DNA from: Pelagicoccus sp. SDUM812005
GTDB lineage: Bacteria; Verrucomicrobiota; Verrucomicrobiia; Opitutales; Opitutaceae
NCBI RefSeq assembly: GCF_031127875.1
Contig: NZ_JARXIA010000002.1
Coordinates: 1 to 64,000, forward strand
DNA length: 64,000 bases
Direction of reading: 5' to 3'
Part shown: positions 12,623 through 21,240 of the stretch, piece by piece
Layout of the letters: each line of letters starts with the position of its first letter
Position numbering within the stretch: the first letter of the stretch is position 1
Position numbers and translations under genes: made by a program
The notes under the pieces: generated by a model
Told to the model about the DNA's origin: nothing
What the model saw: only the letters and a program-made list of their open reading frames with translations
Database searches by the model: none

Positions 12623-14806
12623 ATGCCCCCCTTCCGATCGATCGCGCTAAGCCTTTTCGCTCTCCACCTTGCTAGCGCCCCGCTCCTAGCGAACCGCCTC
12701 GCCGATTCCCAATCCCCCTACCTGCTCCAGCACGCCGACAACCCCGTAGACTGGTATCCCTGGGGACCCGAAGCCTTCGAAAAAGCCCAACGCGAGAACA
12801 AGCTCGTCTTCATCTCCATCGGCTACTCCACCTGCCATTGGTGCCACGTCATGAATCGCGAGTCCTTCTCCGACGAAGAAATCGCTGCGTATCTAAACGA
12901 CAACTACGTCTGCATCAAAATCGACCGCGAAGAACGGCCCGACATCGACAGCGTCTACATGAACTTCGTGCAAAGCCTCACCGGCAGCGGCGGCTGGCCC
13001 CTCAACGTCTGGCTCACCCCCGACCGGAAGCCCTTCTTCGGCGGCACCTACTTCCCCCCACGCGACGACCCGAGACACGGCCGCGGATTCCTCAAGATCG
13101 TCCAAGAAATCAACGGATTTTGGCAAAAGGACCCCGACGGCCTGCTCTCCCGCAGCCAGTCCATTGTCGAAACCCTGAACGAACGCGCCGCCCTCCCACC
13201 CAGCGGCGGCGACGATTCCATCCCCACCCTGGATAGCCTCACCGAAGCTATCACCTCCTACCTCTTCACCTTCGACGAAGAACGCAAAGGCTTCGGCAAA
13301 GGCGAAAAGTTCCCCAGCCCCAGCACCCTCAGCCTGCTCCTCCGCGCCGCAGCCACCCCGCAGCTGCACGCCGAAGACCGCCAGGCCGCTCAACGCCTCG
13401 CCCTCGAAACGCTCGACGCCATCCTCGATGGAGGCATCCACGACCACGTCGGCGGCGGCTTCCATCGCTACACCGTCGACGCTGGATGGAAGCTCCCCCA
13501 CTTCGAGAAAATGCTCTACGACCAGGCCCTCATGGCTCACGCCCTCATCGACGCCTGGCAGCTCAGCGGCAAGCCCCGCTACCAAGAGGCCGCCACCGCT
13601 ACCCTCGACTACGTCCTCCGCGACCTGCGCCACGAAAACGGTGGCTTCTACAGTGCCGAAGACGCGGAAAGCCTCGACCCCGACCAACCGGAAAGCAAAC
13701 GCGAGGGCGCCTTCTACCTTTGGAGCGCCGACGATTTCGAGCGGCTCTTCCCCGACCCAGCCCAGCGAGATTTTCTGGTCTCCCACTTCGGCCTAAAACG
13801 AGCCGGCAACGCTCCCTACGGGAATTTCCCGCGGGAAGTTTTCGAAGGCTACAATACCCTGCGTATCCAAAAAATGCCTTCAAACCAGCAGGAAGAAGCC
13901 TGGCTCGCATCCGGGCTCGCTTCCCTCCGCTCCGAACGCGCCAAACGCCCCCGCCCTCATCTCGACGACAAGATCATCACCTCCTGGAACGGACTAGCCA
14001 TTTCCGCCCTCGCCCGAGCCGGCCTCGTCTTCGAACGCCCCGACTACACCCAAGCCGCCACCACAGCCGCCCAATTCCTGCTGGGCGAGCTCTTCGACTC
14101 GGAAACGGGCACCCTTTACCGCCTCTACCGCCAAGAGGCATCCCCGGTCTCCGCCTTCGCCGAAGACTACGCCTTCCTCATCGAAGGCTTGCTCGACCTC
14201 TACGAAGCCACCGCCGACCACCGCTGGATCCAAAAAGCGAATACACTGCAAGAAACGCTCGATGCGAAGTTCGCCGACTCCGAAAACGGCGGCTACTTCC
14301 TCTTCGAAGCGAGCGACGACATCGTCTTCAACCGCAGCAAGATCCCCTCCGACGCTGCCATCCCCTCGCCCAACTCCGTTAGCGTTAAAAACCTCGCCCG
14401 CCTGTCCCAATTCTACGACAGCGCCAAGCGCCAAAGCCAAGCCGAAGCGACCCTCGCCGCATTCGCCGGCGATCTGCAACGGAGCGGCACCAACTACCCC
14501 ACCCTCCGCGAAGCCATCCTCTACGTCGCTAAAAAACCACTACAAATCGTTATCGCTGGAGATCCGAAATCCGACTCCGTCAAAGGCATGTTACGCGAAG
14601 TCAATTCCCGCCTGCTTCCCGCCCGCGTCCTCCTTTACGCCGACCAAGCGGAGGGACAGCAATTTCTCGGACAACACCTCGAGTTCATCCAAAGCGCAAA
14701 ATCCTACGACGAGCTCGCCACCGTATTCGTTTGCGAAAACTTCGTCTGCCAAATGCCCACCGACGACCGAACTGTGCTCGCCGAGCAACTCGACGCCAAA
14801 AGGTAA
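12623..14806 (+). CDS. DUF255 thioredoxin-fold protein (YyaL/SPATA20 family), exported form
   Basis: 727 residues. The N-terminal third is a thioredoxin-like DUF255 domain opening with the family signature [18 protein letters not shown] and a CHWC motif (Cys71, Cys74); the rest is the alpha/alpha-barrel-like region of the family. The molecular function of YyaL/SPATA20 proteins is not established; a redox role is inferred from the CxxC. This copy begins with a signal peptide (residues 1-24, [12 protein letters not shown]), so it should work in the periplasm, whereas many homologues are cytoplasmic. The frame is open from TTG 12587, but ATG 12623 places the signal peptide at the very start. A strong hairpin lies immediately upstream. 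Confidence 0.9.
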   Translation: MPPFRSIALSLFALHLASAPLLANRLADSQSPYLLQHADNPVDWYPWGPEAFEKAQRENKLVFISIGYSTCHWCHVMNRESFSDEEIAAYLNDNYVCIKIDREERPDIDSVYMNFVQSLTGSGGWPLNVWLTPDRKPFFGGTYFPPRDDPRHGRGFLKIVQEINGFWQKDPDGLLSRSQSIVETLNERAALPPSGGDDSIPTLDSLTEAITSYLFTFDEERKGFGKGEKFPSPSTLSLLLRAAATPQLHAEDRQAAQRLALETLDAILDGGIHDHVGGGFHRYTVDAGWKLPHFEKMLYDQALMAHALIDAWQLSGKPRYQEAATATLDYVLRDLRHENGGFYSAEDAESLDPDQPESKREGAFYLWSADDFERLFPDPAQRDFLVSHFGLKRAGNAPYGNFPREVFEGYNTLRIQKMPSNQQEEAWLASGLASLRSERAKRPRPHLDDKIITSWNGLAISALARAGLVFERPDYTQAATTAAQFLLGELFDSETGTLYRLYRQEASPVSAFAEDYAFLIEGLLDLYEATADHRWIQKANTLQETLDAKFADSENGGYFLFEASDDIVFNRSKIPSDAAIPSPNSVSVKNLARLSQFYDSAKRQSQAEATLAAFAGDLQRSGTNYPTLREAILYVAKKPLQIVIAGDPKSDSVKGMLREVNSRLLPARVLLYADQAEGQQFLGQHLEFIQSAKSYDELATVFVCENFVCQMPTDDRTVLAEQLDAKR

Positions 14807-14813
14807 GGCCAGG

Positions 14814-15239
14814 TCAGTTCTCCATCGAACCGCGCATGCGGTTACGCTTTTGCGTTTGCGCCACCAGCAAGGGGATGCTACCGCGAACCTCTCCGTCCAC
14901 CTTCAGCTGGATATCGTAGCTCCCGAAATGCGGAAAACGCATTCCATTGATGTTCAGGACCAAATTGTGAGCCCCACTGCTGCGGCCGGCGTGAATCTTC
15001 ACGTTCACCGTGGCCGACATGCTAGGACCGACCGCCTCGCCCTTGGCATCCAAGAAACGGATCTCGATGGCATGCGGGCCCGTTTCCGCCGCCTCAAAAC
15101 GCATGCGAACCGCCAGCGAACACCGATCCCGCTGCACCGGAGCGGTCGGCGCCGCGATCCCCTCGAAGGCGCCCAAAATATTGAGCCGCCCACCGTAGTC
15201 GGTCGCTGCATCGCAGATGGAAAAGATCTCAAGAAACAT
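14814..15239 (-). CDS. DUF6941 family protein
   Basis: 141 residues, cytoplasmic, no signal peptide. It begins with the characteristic MFLEIFSICDAATDYGGRLNILGAF, and continues with alternating beta strands (RCSLAVRMRF, HAIEIRFLD, SATVNVKIH, SYDIQLKVDG) suggesting a compact beta sandwich. The family is known only as a domain of unknown function. It is convergent with the DUF255 gene (7 nt between stops) and lies 65 nt downstream of trpA on the same strand, so it may share the trpA transcript. The basic C-terminus QTQKRNRMRGSMEN is not typical of the family. Confidence 0.75.
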   Translation of the reverse strand: MFLEIFSICDAATDYGGRLNILGAFEGIAAPTAPVQRDRCSLAVRMRFEAAETGPHAIEIRFLDAKGEAVGPSMSATVNVKIHAGRSSGAHNLVLNINGMRFPHFGSYDIQLKVDGEVRGSIPLLVAQTQKRNRMRGSMEN

Positions 15240-15304
15240 CGAAGGAAGAAGCTAAAGCGGAGACTGGTAAACTCAAGTCCCCAAGCGACAGGCCCGAGCG
15301 ACGT

Positions 15305-16123
15305 CTAGCGAACTTTCGTCCCCGCAACCAAGTCGCTCACCAACTCGCCCATGCGAGCCGTGATCGCGGCCGGGTCACCCAGGTTGTCCTTGATCGTATT
15401 CACAATGGCGCTACCGACCACGACGCCATCTGCCAACTCGCAAATGGTCCTCACCTGTTCGCGCTTCGAAACGCCGAAGCCCACCACCAGCGGCTTATCC
15501 GTGGCCTCGCGAATCATGCCGACCATCTCGTTCAAGTCGTCCGCCAAATCCTCGCGCACCCCGGTCACGCCGGTACGCGACACGTAGTAGATAAAGCCGG
15601 TCGCATGCTTGGCGATGTAGCCCACTCGAGCCGGCGGCGTAGTCGGGGCGATCAGGAAAACCGTCTTCATGCCATGCTTCTCGCAGGATGCCATGTGGTC
15701 TTCCGCTTCTTCCGGCGGCAAGTCGAGAACCAGCAAGCCATCCACGCCCGCAGCCTTGGCGTCTGCGATGTACTGGTCGAGTCCGTTGCTGAACATCAAG
15801 TTGTAGTAGGTATAGAATACGATCGGCACCGAGTCGTTTTCCTTGCGGATCTTGCGCACCAATTCGAACACGTCCGCCTGGGTGGTGCCCGCCTCGAGCG
15901 CCCGTTGGGCCGCCAACTGGTTGGTCAACCCGTCCGCCAACGGATCGGAGAACGGCACTCCCAGCTCCATCACGTCCACGCCGCTCTTGATGAGGGTGCG
16001 GCAAACGTCCAGCGAGGTATCGATGTCAGGGTCGCCGGCGCAAACGTAGGAAACGAAGGCAGAGCGCCCTTCAGACTTAGCTTTGGAAAATGCAGACTCG
16101 ATACGGTTCATCGCCAAAGCCAT
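15305..16123 (-). CDS. trpA: Tryptophan synthase alpha subunit
   Basis: Cleaves indole-3-glycerol phosphate to indole, which is channelled to TrpB. 272 residues from ATG 16123, matching the family. The alpha-subunit signature ELGVPFSDPLADG is intact with catalytic Glu53 and Asp64; the phosphate-binding loop GFGVSKREQV and GVVVGSAIV are present. The segment after the signature reads LTNQLAAQRAL rather than the usual PTIQxAxxRAL. The frame is open upstream to 16243, but a GGGGGG tract 7-12 nt before ATG 16123 and the family N-terminus (NRIESAF) support the shorter form. No other trp gene is adjacent, so trpA is split from trpB in this genome region. Confidence 0.95.
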   Translation of the reverse strand: MALAMNRIESAFSKAKSEGRSAFVSYVCAGDPDIDTSLDVCRTLIKSGVDVMELGVPFSDPLADGLTNQLAAQRALEAGTTQADVFELVRKIRKENDSVPIVFYTYYNLMFSNGLDQYIADAKAAGVDGLLVLDLPPEEAEDHMASCEKHGMKTVFLIAPTTPPARVGYIAKHATGFIYYVSRTGVTGVREDLADDLNEMVGMIREATDKPLVVGFGVSKREQVRTICELADGVVVGSAIVNTIKDNLGDPAAITARMGELVSDLVAGTKVR

Positions 16124-16326
16124 GGAGATTCCCCCCAGCGAGGTCAAGCGCAGGGGCGCCCAAGGAAACGCAGCAATTTCGCAGAGCGAACCCGAGACCG
16201 CAAAGTGAGATCCAATGGTCCGTAGTACTCTCCCTCGCGACATGCCGCAGCGGTCTCCTCGGGCAATGCGGTACGGCCGCCGGCGCCGACCCTACGAATC
16301 GATCCTCCGCGGCTACGGAAAACATC

Positions 16327-16392
16327 CGGACACCAAAAAAGCCGAGACCACGAAGGCTCGGCTTTTCTCTTAGGATGGGGTGATAAACCGGA
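16327..16392. repeat. 66-bp direct repeat, copy 1 (terminator plus 3' end of tRNA-His)
   Basis: Identical to 16511-16576 except for one base (position 16334). It holds the terminator hairpin AAAAGCCGAG...CTCGGCTTTT and, at 16376-16392, the last 17 bases of tRNA-His including its CCA on the minus strand. No tRNA body precedes this copy, so it is a 3' fragment. The two copies are exactly 184 bp apart. Confidence 0.9.
16335..16366 (-). terminator. Duplicated terminator hairpin
   Basis: Copy of the tRNA-His terminator: stem GCCGAG/CTCGGC flanked by A- and T-runs (16335-16366). It would stop any read-through from the first terminator before trpA. Confidence 0.7.
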
Positions 16393-16510
16393 TTGGCTCG
16401 CGGGACCTGCGGTCCGGTCTCGGGGCAAAGGCCCTCGCTCCTGCGTCGCGCCCTGTTCGCTCCGCTCACCGAACACGGCTTCGCCGGTTCAAGTCCTCGG
16501 TTCCTCCGCT

Positions 16511-16559
16511 CGGACACAAAAAAAGCCGAGACCACGAAGGCTCGGCTTTTCTCTTAGGA

Positions 16560-16576
<17 letters not shown>
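16511..16576. repeat. 66-bp direct repeat, copy 2 (true end of tRNA-His and its terminator)
   Basis: Contains the terminator and the 3' end of the intact tRNA-His gene. The 118-bp spacer between the copies (16393-16510) has no gene. Confidence 0.9.
16518..16550 (-). terminator. Rho-independent terminator of tRNA-His
   Basis: Read on the minus strand: AAAAGCCGAG, loop, CTCGGCTTTT followed by three more T. It begins 10 nt past the CCA end. Confidence 0.85.
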
Positions 16577-16639
<63 letters not shown>

Positions 16640-16657
16640 CCTAAAAAAGAGGAGCAC

Positions 16658-16686
16658 TAAGTTTCATCGGGTCCCCCCTTTGTCAA
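16658..16686 (-). promoter_or_regulatory. Likely promoter of tRNA-His
   Basis: On the minus strand: TTGACA (16686-16681), 17-nt spacer, AACTTA (16663-16658). The -35 is a perfect consensus; the -10 is weak. Transcription would start about 15 nt before the tRNA. Confidence 0.5.
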
Positions 16687-17023
16687 TGGTTTTTGCGAGG
16701 AAAATGTACCCAAACCCGACCTTTTTCGCTCACCTCCCCGCGACCTCGCTCCAACCCGCCACCCCTGCCGATCCCCCGCCCCAGCAGGCAAACATTCATT
16801 TGGACGAGATCGTTTAGTGTCTTAGTTGTGGACACTTACAGGATTTTAATAATCGTGTGAGACCTTGTTGCAGCCCGTCGCCGCGCTTAAACCCAGGCAA
16901 GGCGCCGCGCTACGGCAAGTTCCCCTAATAACTGTATGTTCAGCCGCCCCAAGTCCCTACCCGACCCAAGCGATTCGCTGAACCGATCCCTCAACCGAAC
17001 CTAACTGCGTCGAGCAATCACCT
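16687..17023. promoter_or_regulatory. Region upstream of the MFS gene, with an operator-like inverted repeat
   Basis: About 340 bases without a gene. AGTGTC (16816-16821), 9-nt spacer, GACACT (16831-16836) is a perfect inverted repeat; it overlaps a possible promoter (TTGTGG near 16826, then TAATAAT near 16848). This would suit a repressor of the transporter downstream. No strong ribosome-binding site is visible before ATG 17024. Confidence 0.35.
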
Positions 17024-18235
17024 ATGAGTAACGTTAATCCCTCCAAACTGTTCACCGCGAGCTGCCTCGCCCTGATCGTGACCGCGATGACCTTCGCCAT
17101 CCGCGCCGGCATCCTATCTGAGCTTGCAACCGATTTCGGTCTCACGGACACCCAATTGGGCTGGGTCAACTCCATGGCCTTCCTGGGCTTTCCCGTCGCC
17201 ATGATGATCCTCGGCCTCGCCTACAACTACCTAGGAGCGAAGAAGCTGATGATCATCGCCTTCGTGGGACACCTCGCCGGCCTGCTACTCACCATCTACG
17301 CCGGCGGTTTTTGGAGCTTGCTCATCTCAACCTTCCTCATCGGCTTCGCCAACGGATCGGTCGAAGCGGCCTGCAATCCCCTCATCGCGGACATGTATCC
17401 AAAAAATACGACTACGATGCTCAACCGTTTCCACGTCTGGTTCCCAGGCGGCATCGTGATCGGCGCCCTCGCTTCCAAGTTCATGACCGACGCCTCCCTC
17501 GGATGGCAGCTGCAGATCGCGATCATGCTCATCCCAACCGTTATCTACGGGATCTACGTCTTCACCCAAGCCTTCCCTGCATCTGAAAATATCGAGACGA
17601 ACACCGGCACCAACATCAAGTCGCTCTTCTCTCCTCTCTACATTTTCATGATCTTCTGCATGACCCTGACCGCCATCTCCGAGTTCGGTCCCCAGCAGTG
17701 GGTCGGCCGTCTGCTCTCCGAAAGCGGCGCCTCTCCCATGATCATCCTCGCTCTCGGAACAGGTCTCATGGCACTTGGCCGCCAATTCGCCGGCCCTATC
17801 GTCCACAGCCTCAATCCAATCGGCGTCCTGCTAGCCTCCTCCATCATTACGGCTCTCGGCATCTACCTTCTCAGCACCGCAACCGGAGGCGTTATCTACC
17901 TCGCAACCGCTGTCTTTGCCCTCGGCGTATGCTACTTCTGGCCAACCATGATCGGATTCATCGGCGAGTACCAGCCCAAGACTGGCGCCCTCGGCATGTC
18001 CCTGATGGGCGGCGCCGGCATGTTCTCCGTGAGCATCTGGAACCCGATCATCGGCAGCTGGATCGACACCGCCCGCACCGAAGCGACCGCATCCGGCATT
18101 GCTCCCGAAGCGATCGAACTGGCTGCAGGCCAAGCGACTCTCGGAAACATGATTCTCTTCCCGGGAATCCTCATCGTCGCCTTCGGCATCCTCTTCGCGA
18201 TGCGGAGCAAGGTCCAGAAGGCCGCGACTGCATAA
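17024..18235 (+). CDS. MFS transporter, FucP-like sugar permease family
   Basis: 403 residues with twelve predicted membrane helices, the first from about residue 9. The arrangement, with charged loop YNYLGAKKLM after helix 2, the conserved acidic and aromatic residues in helix 4 (SVEAACNPLIADMYP) and HVWFPGG in helix 5, resembles FucP/glucose-galactose-type permeases of the major facilitator superfamily. It probably imports a sugar by proton symport. The substrate cannot be read from the sequence. It is monocistronic: a perfect terminator follows and an inverted repeat lies in its promoter region. Confidence 0.85.
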   Translation: MSNVNPSKLFTASCLALIVTAMTFAIRAGILSELATDFGLTDTQLGWVNSMAFLGFPVAMMILGLAYNYLGAKKLMIIAFVGHLAGLLLTIYAGGFWSLLISTFLIGFANGSVEAACNPLIADMYPKNTTTMLNRFHVWFPGGIVIGALASKFMTDASLGWQLQIAIMLIPTVIYGIYVFTQAFPASENIETNTGTNIKSLFSPLYIFMIFCMTLTAISEFGPQQWVGRLLSESGASPMIILALGTGLMALGRQFAGPIVHSLNPIGVLLASSIITALGIYLLSTATGGVIYLATAVFALGVCYFWPTMIGFIGEYQPKTGALGMSLMGGAGMFSVSIWNPIIGSWIDTARTEATASGIAPEAIELAAGQATLGNMILFPGILIVAFGILFAMRSKVQKAATA

Positions 18236-18267
18236 GCGCAACCTGAGCGAAGCGTTTCATTTTTCGT

Positions 18268-18296
18268 GCCCTCCGCCTTCCAGCGGAGGGCTTTTT
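18268..18296 (+). terminator. Rho-independent terminator after the MFS gene
   Basis: Perfect stem GCCCTCCGC (18268-18276) / GCGGAGGGC (18283-18291), 6-nt loop, then TTTTT. Confidence 0.93.
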
Positions 18297-18335
18297 CATG
18301 CCAAAGCTTGCCAGCCAAACGCAAAAGCCTCCTCT

Positions 18336-18755
18336 ATGGAAGGCATGCCAAAACGGCGAATCATCACTATCGGAGCCACCCTCCTCGCCCTCTCCTTTCT
18401 CGTATTCACGATCTGGATCATCCACGAAGCGAATATCGGGCGGGACAACATCCTGTTCCAAACCGTCCGCGCCACGCCCAACGGCGACAAGATCGGGCAC
18501 GTCCTCCTAGCGGGCTTCCTCACTCTGGTGGCCAACTTCCTCTTTCGCCACCGCTACTGGCAGCTCGCCCGGCTTCGCCTGCCCATCGGCTCCCTCGTCG
18601 TCTTCGCCATCGCCGTGCTCGAGGAGTCGAGCCAGTACTTCCTGCCGACCCGCTCGCTCGACATCTTCGACGCCCTCGCCAACCTGGCCGGCATCCTCCT
18701 CTTCTCGATTCCCGCCATCCTCTGGCCCCGCAAGGCCAGAAGCGCGACCGACTAG
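18336..18755 (+). CDS. VanZ-like membrane protein
   Basis: 139 residues with four hydrophobic helices. The VanZ signature is present: NGDKIGHVLLAGFLT (about 49-63) and EESSQYFLPTRSLDIFDALANLAG (about 96-119), which carry the conserved polar residues of the family. VanZ proteins are small membrane proteins whose biochemical role is mostly unknown. Start ATG 18336 is 40 nt past the terminator; ATG 18345 is also possible. Its stop TAG overlaps that of the convergent transporter gene. Confidence 0.85.
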   Translation: MEGMPKRRIITIGATLLALSFLVFTIWIIHEANIGRDNILFQTVRATPNGDKIGHVLLAGFLTLVANFLFRHRYWQLARLRLPIGSLVVFAIAVLEESSQYFLPTRSLDIFDALANLAGILLFSIPAILWPRKARSATD

Positions 18756-19627
18756 TCGACCACCGCTAGGATCGCAGCCAGCAAGAGCACCGATCCGAGC
18801 AAGCGACGCAGCAGCACTCCACGTCCCAGCTGCCGTTCCTCGTTGGAGAACCAGTGCCCGATCCACCACACCAGGGCCACGCTCCAAATGCCTCGGGAAC
18901 TGTACATGATGTTGACGATCGTCGCCTTCCCGTAGGTGCTTAGGACAAAGGCCATCACGCCCGCCTGCACCGCCATCAGGGCCGCGCCCGCTCCCATCCA
19001 CTTCCAGGTCGCGGCGCTGACCGAGCCGAAGTTCGACTTGAAGAGCGGCACCAAGCCAAAGGAACAAAGCATCACCACGGAAAACATGCCCGCCACCACC
19101 TTGTGAAATCCCAGCTCGCCGCCGAAGGCCGCCAGCAGGGAATCCGCGCCCGCAAAGCTCAAGGCGCTGCTCACTCCCAGGACGATGGTCAGCATGACCT
19201 TGCTCTTGTCCGCGTTGCTCCCGCCCCTCATGAGCAAGATCGCCACCGCGCTCAACACTGCCCCGATCCAAACCGAAACCGACAAGCTCTCTCCCAAGCC
19301 CAGCGAAACGATCACCGCCACGAAAACCGTTTTCGTTCCGAGCAAGGGCGTCAGCAAACTCACGTCGCCCCGATGGATCGCCAAGCAGGTGAGCAGCTGC
19401 CCCAGGAAGAAGGCTCCACCCACCACCAAGGGCAGCAGCAGCGCCTTCCAGGATTCGATCGGCTCCCCGAAGAACCAGAGCGGGAAGGCCGCCAGAAACA
19501 TGGCTAGGTTCGAGAGGAAAGTCGTCCTCCACGGCCCCACTCCGTGGGTGGTCGCCCGCTTCAGGCACAAGGCCGCCACCGTGTAGACCAAGGCGTTCAA
19601 GAGAGGAATCCAGTAGTAGGGCTGCAT
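18752..19627 (-). CDS. EamA/DMT superfamily transporter
   Basis: 291 residues with ten membrane helices in two five-helix halves, the normal drug/metabolite transporter layout. The ends of the first half (LLTPLLGTKTVFVAVIVSLGLGESLS) and second half (IVNIMYSSRGIWSVALVWWIGHWFSNEE) show the repeat typical of EamA domains. The substrate is unknown. It is 75 nt downstream of the metY terminator on the same strand, so it probably has its own promoter. Confidence 0.85.
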   Translation of the reverse strand: MQPYYWIPLLNALVYTVAALCLKRATTHGVGPWRTTFLSNLAMFLAAFPLWFFGEPIESWKALLLPLVVGGAFFLGQLLTCLAIHRGDVSLLTPLLGTKTVFVAVIVSLGLGESLSVSVWIGAVLSAVAILLMRGGSNADKSKVMLTIVLGVSSALSFAGADSLLAAFGGELGFHKVVAGMFSVVMLCSFGLVPLFKSNFGSVSAATWKWMGAGAALMAVQAGVMAFVLSTYGKATIVNIMYSSRGIWSVALVWWIGHWFSNEERQLGRGVLLRRLLGSVLLLAAILAVVD

Positions 19628-19701
19628 TCGCGGAACTCTCGACCGAGCTTCGACAAGCGCAAGCCTACAAACCGTGAAAGCGGCGGAGCCCTCCGGCCAC
19701 G

Positions 19702-19731
19702 AAAAAGGCGCTCCCGCACAGGAAGCGCCTT
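19702..19731 (-). terminator. Rho-independent terminator of metY
   Basis: On the minus strand: AAGGCGCT (19731-19724), loop, AGCGCCTT (19712-19705), then TTT. It lies 27 nt after the metY stop codon. Confidence 0.9.
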
Positions 19732-19757
19732 CGAGAAAGGGATGCTGCGAACGCGGC

Positions 19758-21041
19758 CTAGACGCCCGCTGCGGCGATCGCCTGGTCGATGTCCGCCAAG
19801 ATATCCTGAATGCTCTCGATGCCGATCGACAAGCGGACCAGCTCCGGAGTGATGCCGCCTTCCGCCTGCTGCTCGACCGTCAGCTGGCTATGGGTCGTGG
19901 TGGCCGGGTGGATGGCGAGGCTCTTCGCGTCGCCCACGTTGGCGAGGTGGCTGAAGAGCTTGAGCGAGTCGATGAACTTCGAGCCCGCTGCGGCCCCGCC
20001 CTTGATTCCGAACACCACCATGGAACCGCCTTTGCCTCCGAGGTACTTCTGGGCCTTGGAGTAGTTTTCGTTGTCCTCAAGTCCTGGATACTTGACCCAC
20101 TCCACCGCCTCGTGCGCCTGCAAGTGCTTGGCCACGGCCAGCGCGTTTTCGCAGTGCCGCTCCATGCGCAGGTGCAAGGTTTCGATGCCTTGCAGGATGA
20201 TCCACGCGTTGTCGGGAGAAATACAGGCGCCGAGATTGCGCAAAGGCACCGTGCGCATGCGCAGGATAAAGGCCAAGGCTGCCAAAGGCTCCGGCAGGTC
20301 ATGCCCCCAGCGAAGTCCATGGTAGGAATCGTCCGGCTGGTCGTAGAGCGGGAAGTTTCCGTTGGCCCAATTGAACTTGCCGGAATCGACTACGATGCCG
20401 CCGATGCCTGCGCCGTGCCCGCCGAGCCACTTGGTAAGCGAGTGCACTACGATGTCAGCCCCGTGCTCGATGGGACGAGTCAGGTACGGCGTCGAGAAAG
20501 TTGCGTCCACGATGAGCGGCAAGCCCTTGGAGTGCGCCACTTCGGCCCATGCCTCGATATCGGTCACGTCGAGCGCGGGATTGCCTACGCTTTCGCAGAA
20601 TACGCCCCGCGTCTTTTCGTCGATGGCTTCCGCCACCTTCTGCGGATCCTTGGCGTCGACGAACTTCACCGTAATCCCGAGATCCGGCAAGATGCTTGCG
20701 AACTGGGTGTAGGTACCGCCGTAGAGATTGTTGGCCGACACGATATTGTCGCCCGCCTTGGCGATGTTGATGAGCGTGTAGAAGATCGCGCTCGTCCCGG
20801 AAGCCAGGGCCAAGGCCGCGGCGCCGCCCTCCAAGGCCGCCACTCGCTGCTCGAGCACGTCCTGGGTGGGGTTCATGATGCGGGTGTAGATGTTGCCCAG
20901 CTCCTTGAGGGCGAAGAGATTAGCCGCGTGTTCCGTATTGTTGAATACGTAGGAGGTCGTCCGGTGGACGGGAACTCCCCGGGAATTGGTGGTCGGATCA
21001 GGCACTTGTCCCGCGTGCAGGCACTTAGTTTCAATATTCAT
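19758..21041 (-). CDS. metY: O-acetylhomoserine sulfhydrylase (aminocarboxypropyltransferase)
   Basis: PLP enzyme of the Cys/Met metabolism family that makes homocysteine from O-acetylhomoserine and sulfide. 427 residues is the MetY length, longer than cystathionine synthases (about 390). The N-terminus ETKCLHAGQVPDPTTNSRGVPVHRT is typical; the cofactor region has YTRIMNPT, SGTSA and, near residue 210, the Schiff-base lysine in HSLTKWLGGHG. A 199-nt leader precedes it with a hairpin but no recognisable SAM riboswitch. No other sulfur gene is adjacent. Confidence 0.93.
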   Translation of the reverse strand: MNIETKCLHAGQVPDPTTNSRGVPVHRTTSYVFNNTEHAANLFALKELGNIYTRIMNPTQDVLEQRVAALEGGAAALALASGTSAIFYTLINIAKAGDNIVSANNLYGGTYTQFASILPDLGITVKFVDAKDPQKVAEAIDEKTRGVFCESVGNPALDVTDIEAWAEVAHSKGLPLIVDATFSTPYLTRPIEHGADIVVHSLTKWLGGHGAGIGGIVVDSGKFNWANGNFPLYDQPDDSYHGLRWGHDLPEPLAALAFILRMRTVPLRNLGACISPDNAWIILQGIETLHLRMERHCENALAVAKHLQAHEAVEWVKYPGLEDNENYSKAQKYLGGKGGSMVVFGIKGGAAAGSKFIDSLKLFSHLANVGDAKSLAIHPATTTHSQLTVEQQAEGGITPELVRLSIGIESIQDILADIDQAIAAAGV

Positions 21042-21075
21042 GCAAAGGTATGAATCGCTTGGGTTGATAGAATAG

Positions 21076-21103
21076 GACCTACGCCTTCTCGAAGCGATAG
21101 GTC
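21076..21103. other. Hairpin in the metY leader
   Basis: Inverted repeat GACCTA (21076-21081) ... TAGGTC (21098-21103), partly extended inside the loop, 35 nt upstream of the metY start on the minus strand. It lacks the conserved core of known SAM riboswitches; regulatory function is speculation. Confidence 0.35.
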
Positions 21104-21240
21104 ACGAAGGGCGAACAACTTGCCGGAAACCAAGCGACGGCACAACAAGGAAACTGCTCATTTGAAAGCGACAGTCCTCAAACAGCCCTCGTTTATTTGT
21201 CTTTCATTTCCCACCGCTTTCCCTAGGCCAAGGGAAACTC

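Noticed and set aside
19674-21053. Long plus-strand frame (459 codons) opposite metY
   Set aside because: metY has full family motifs; the opposite frame is low in recognisable structure and arises from GC-rich codon bias.
21042-21240. SAM riboswitch before metY
   Set aside because: A hairpin exists, but the conserved cores of SAM-I, SAM-II or SAM-IV were not found.
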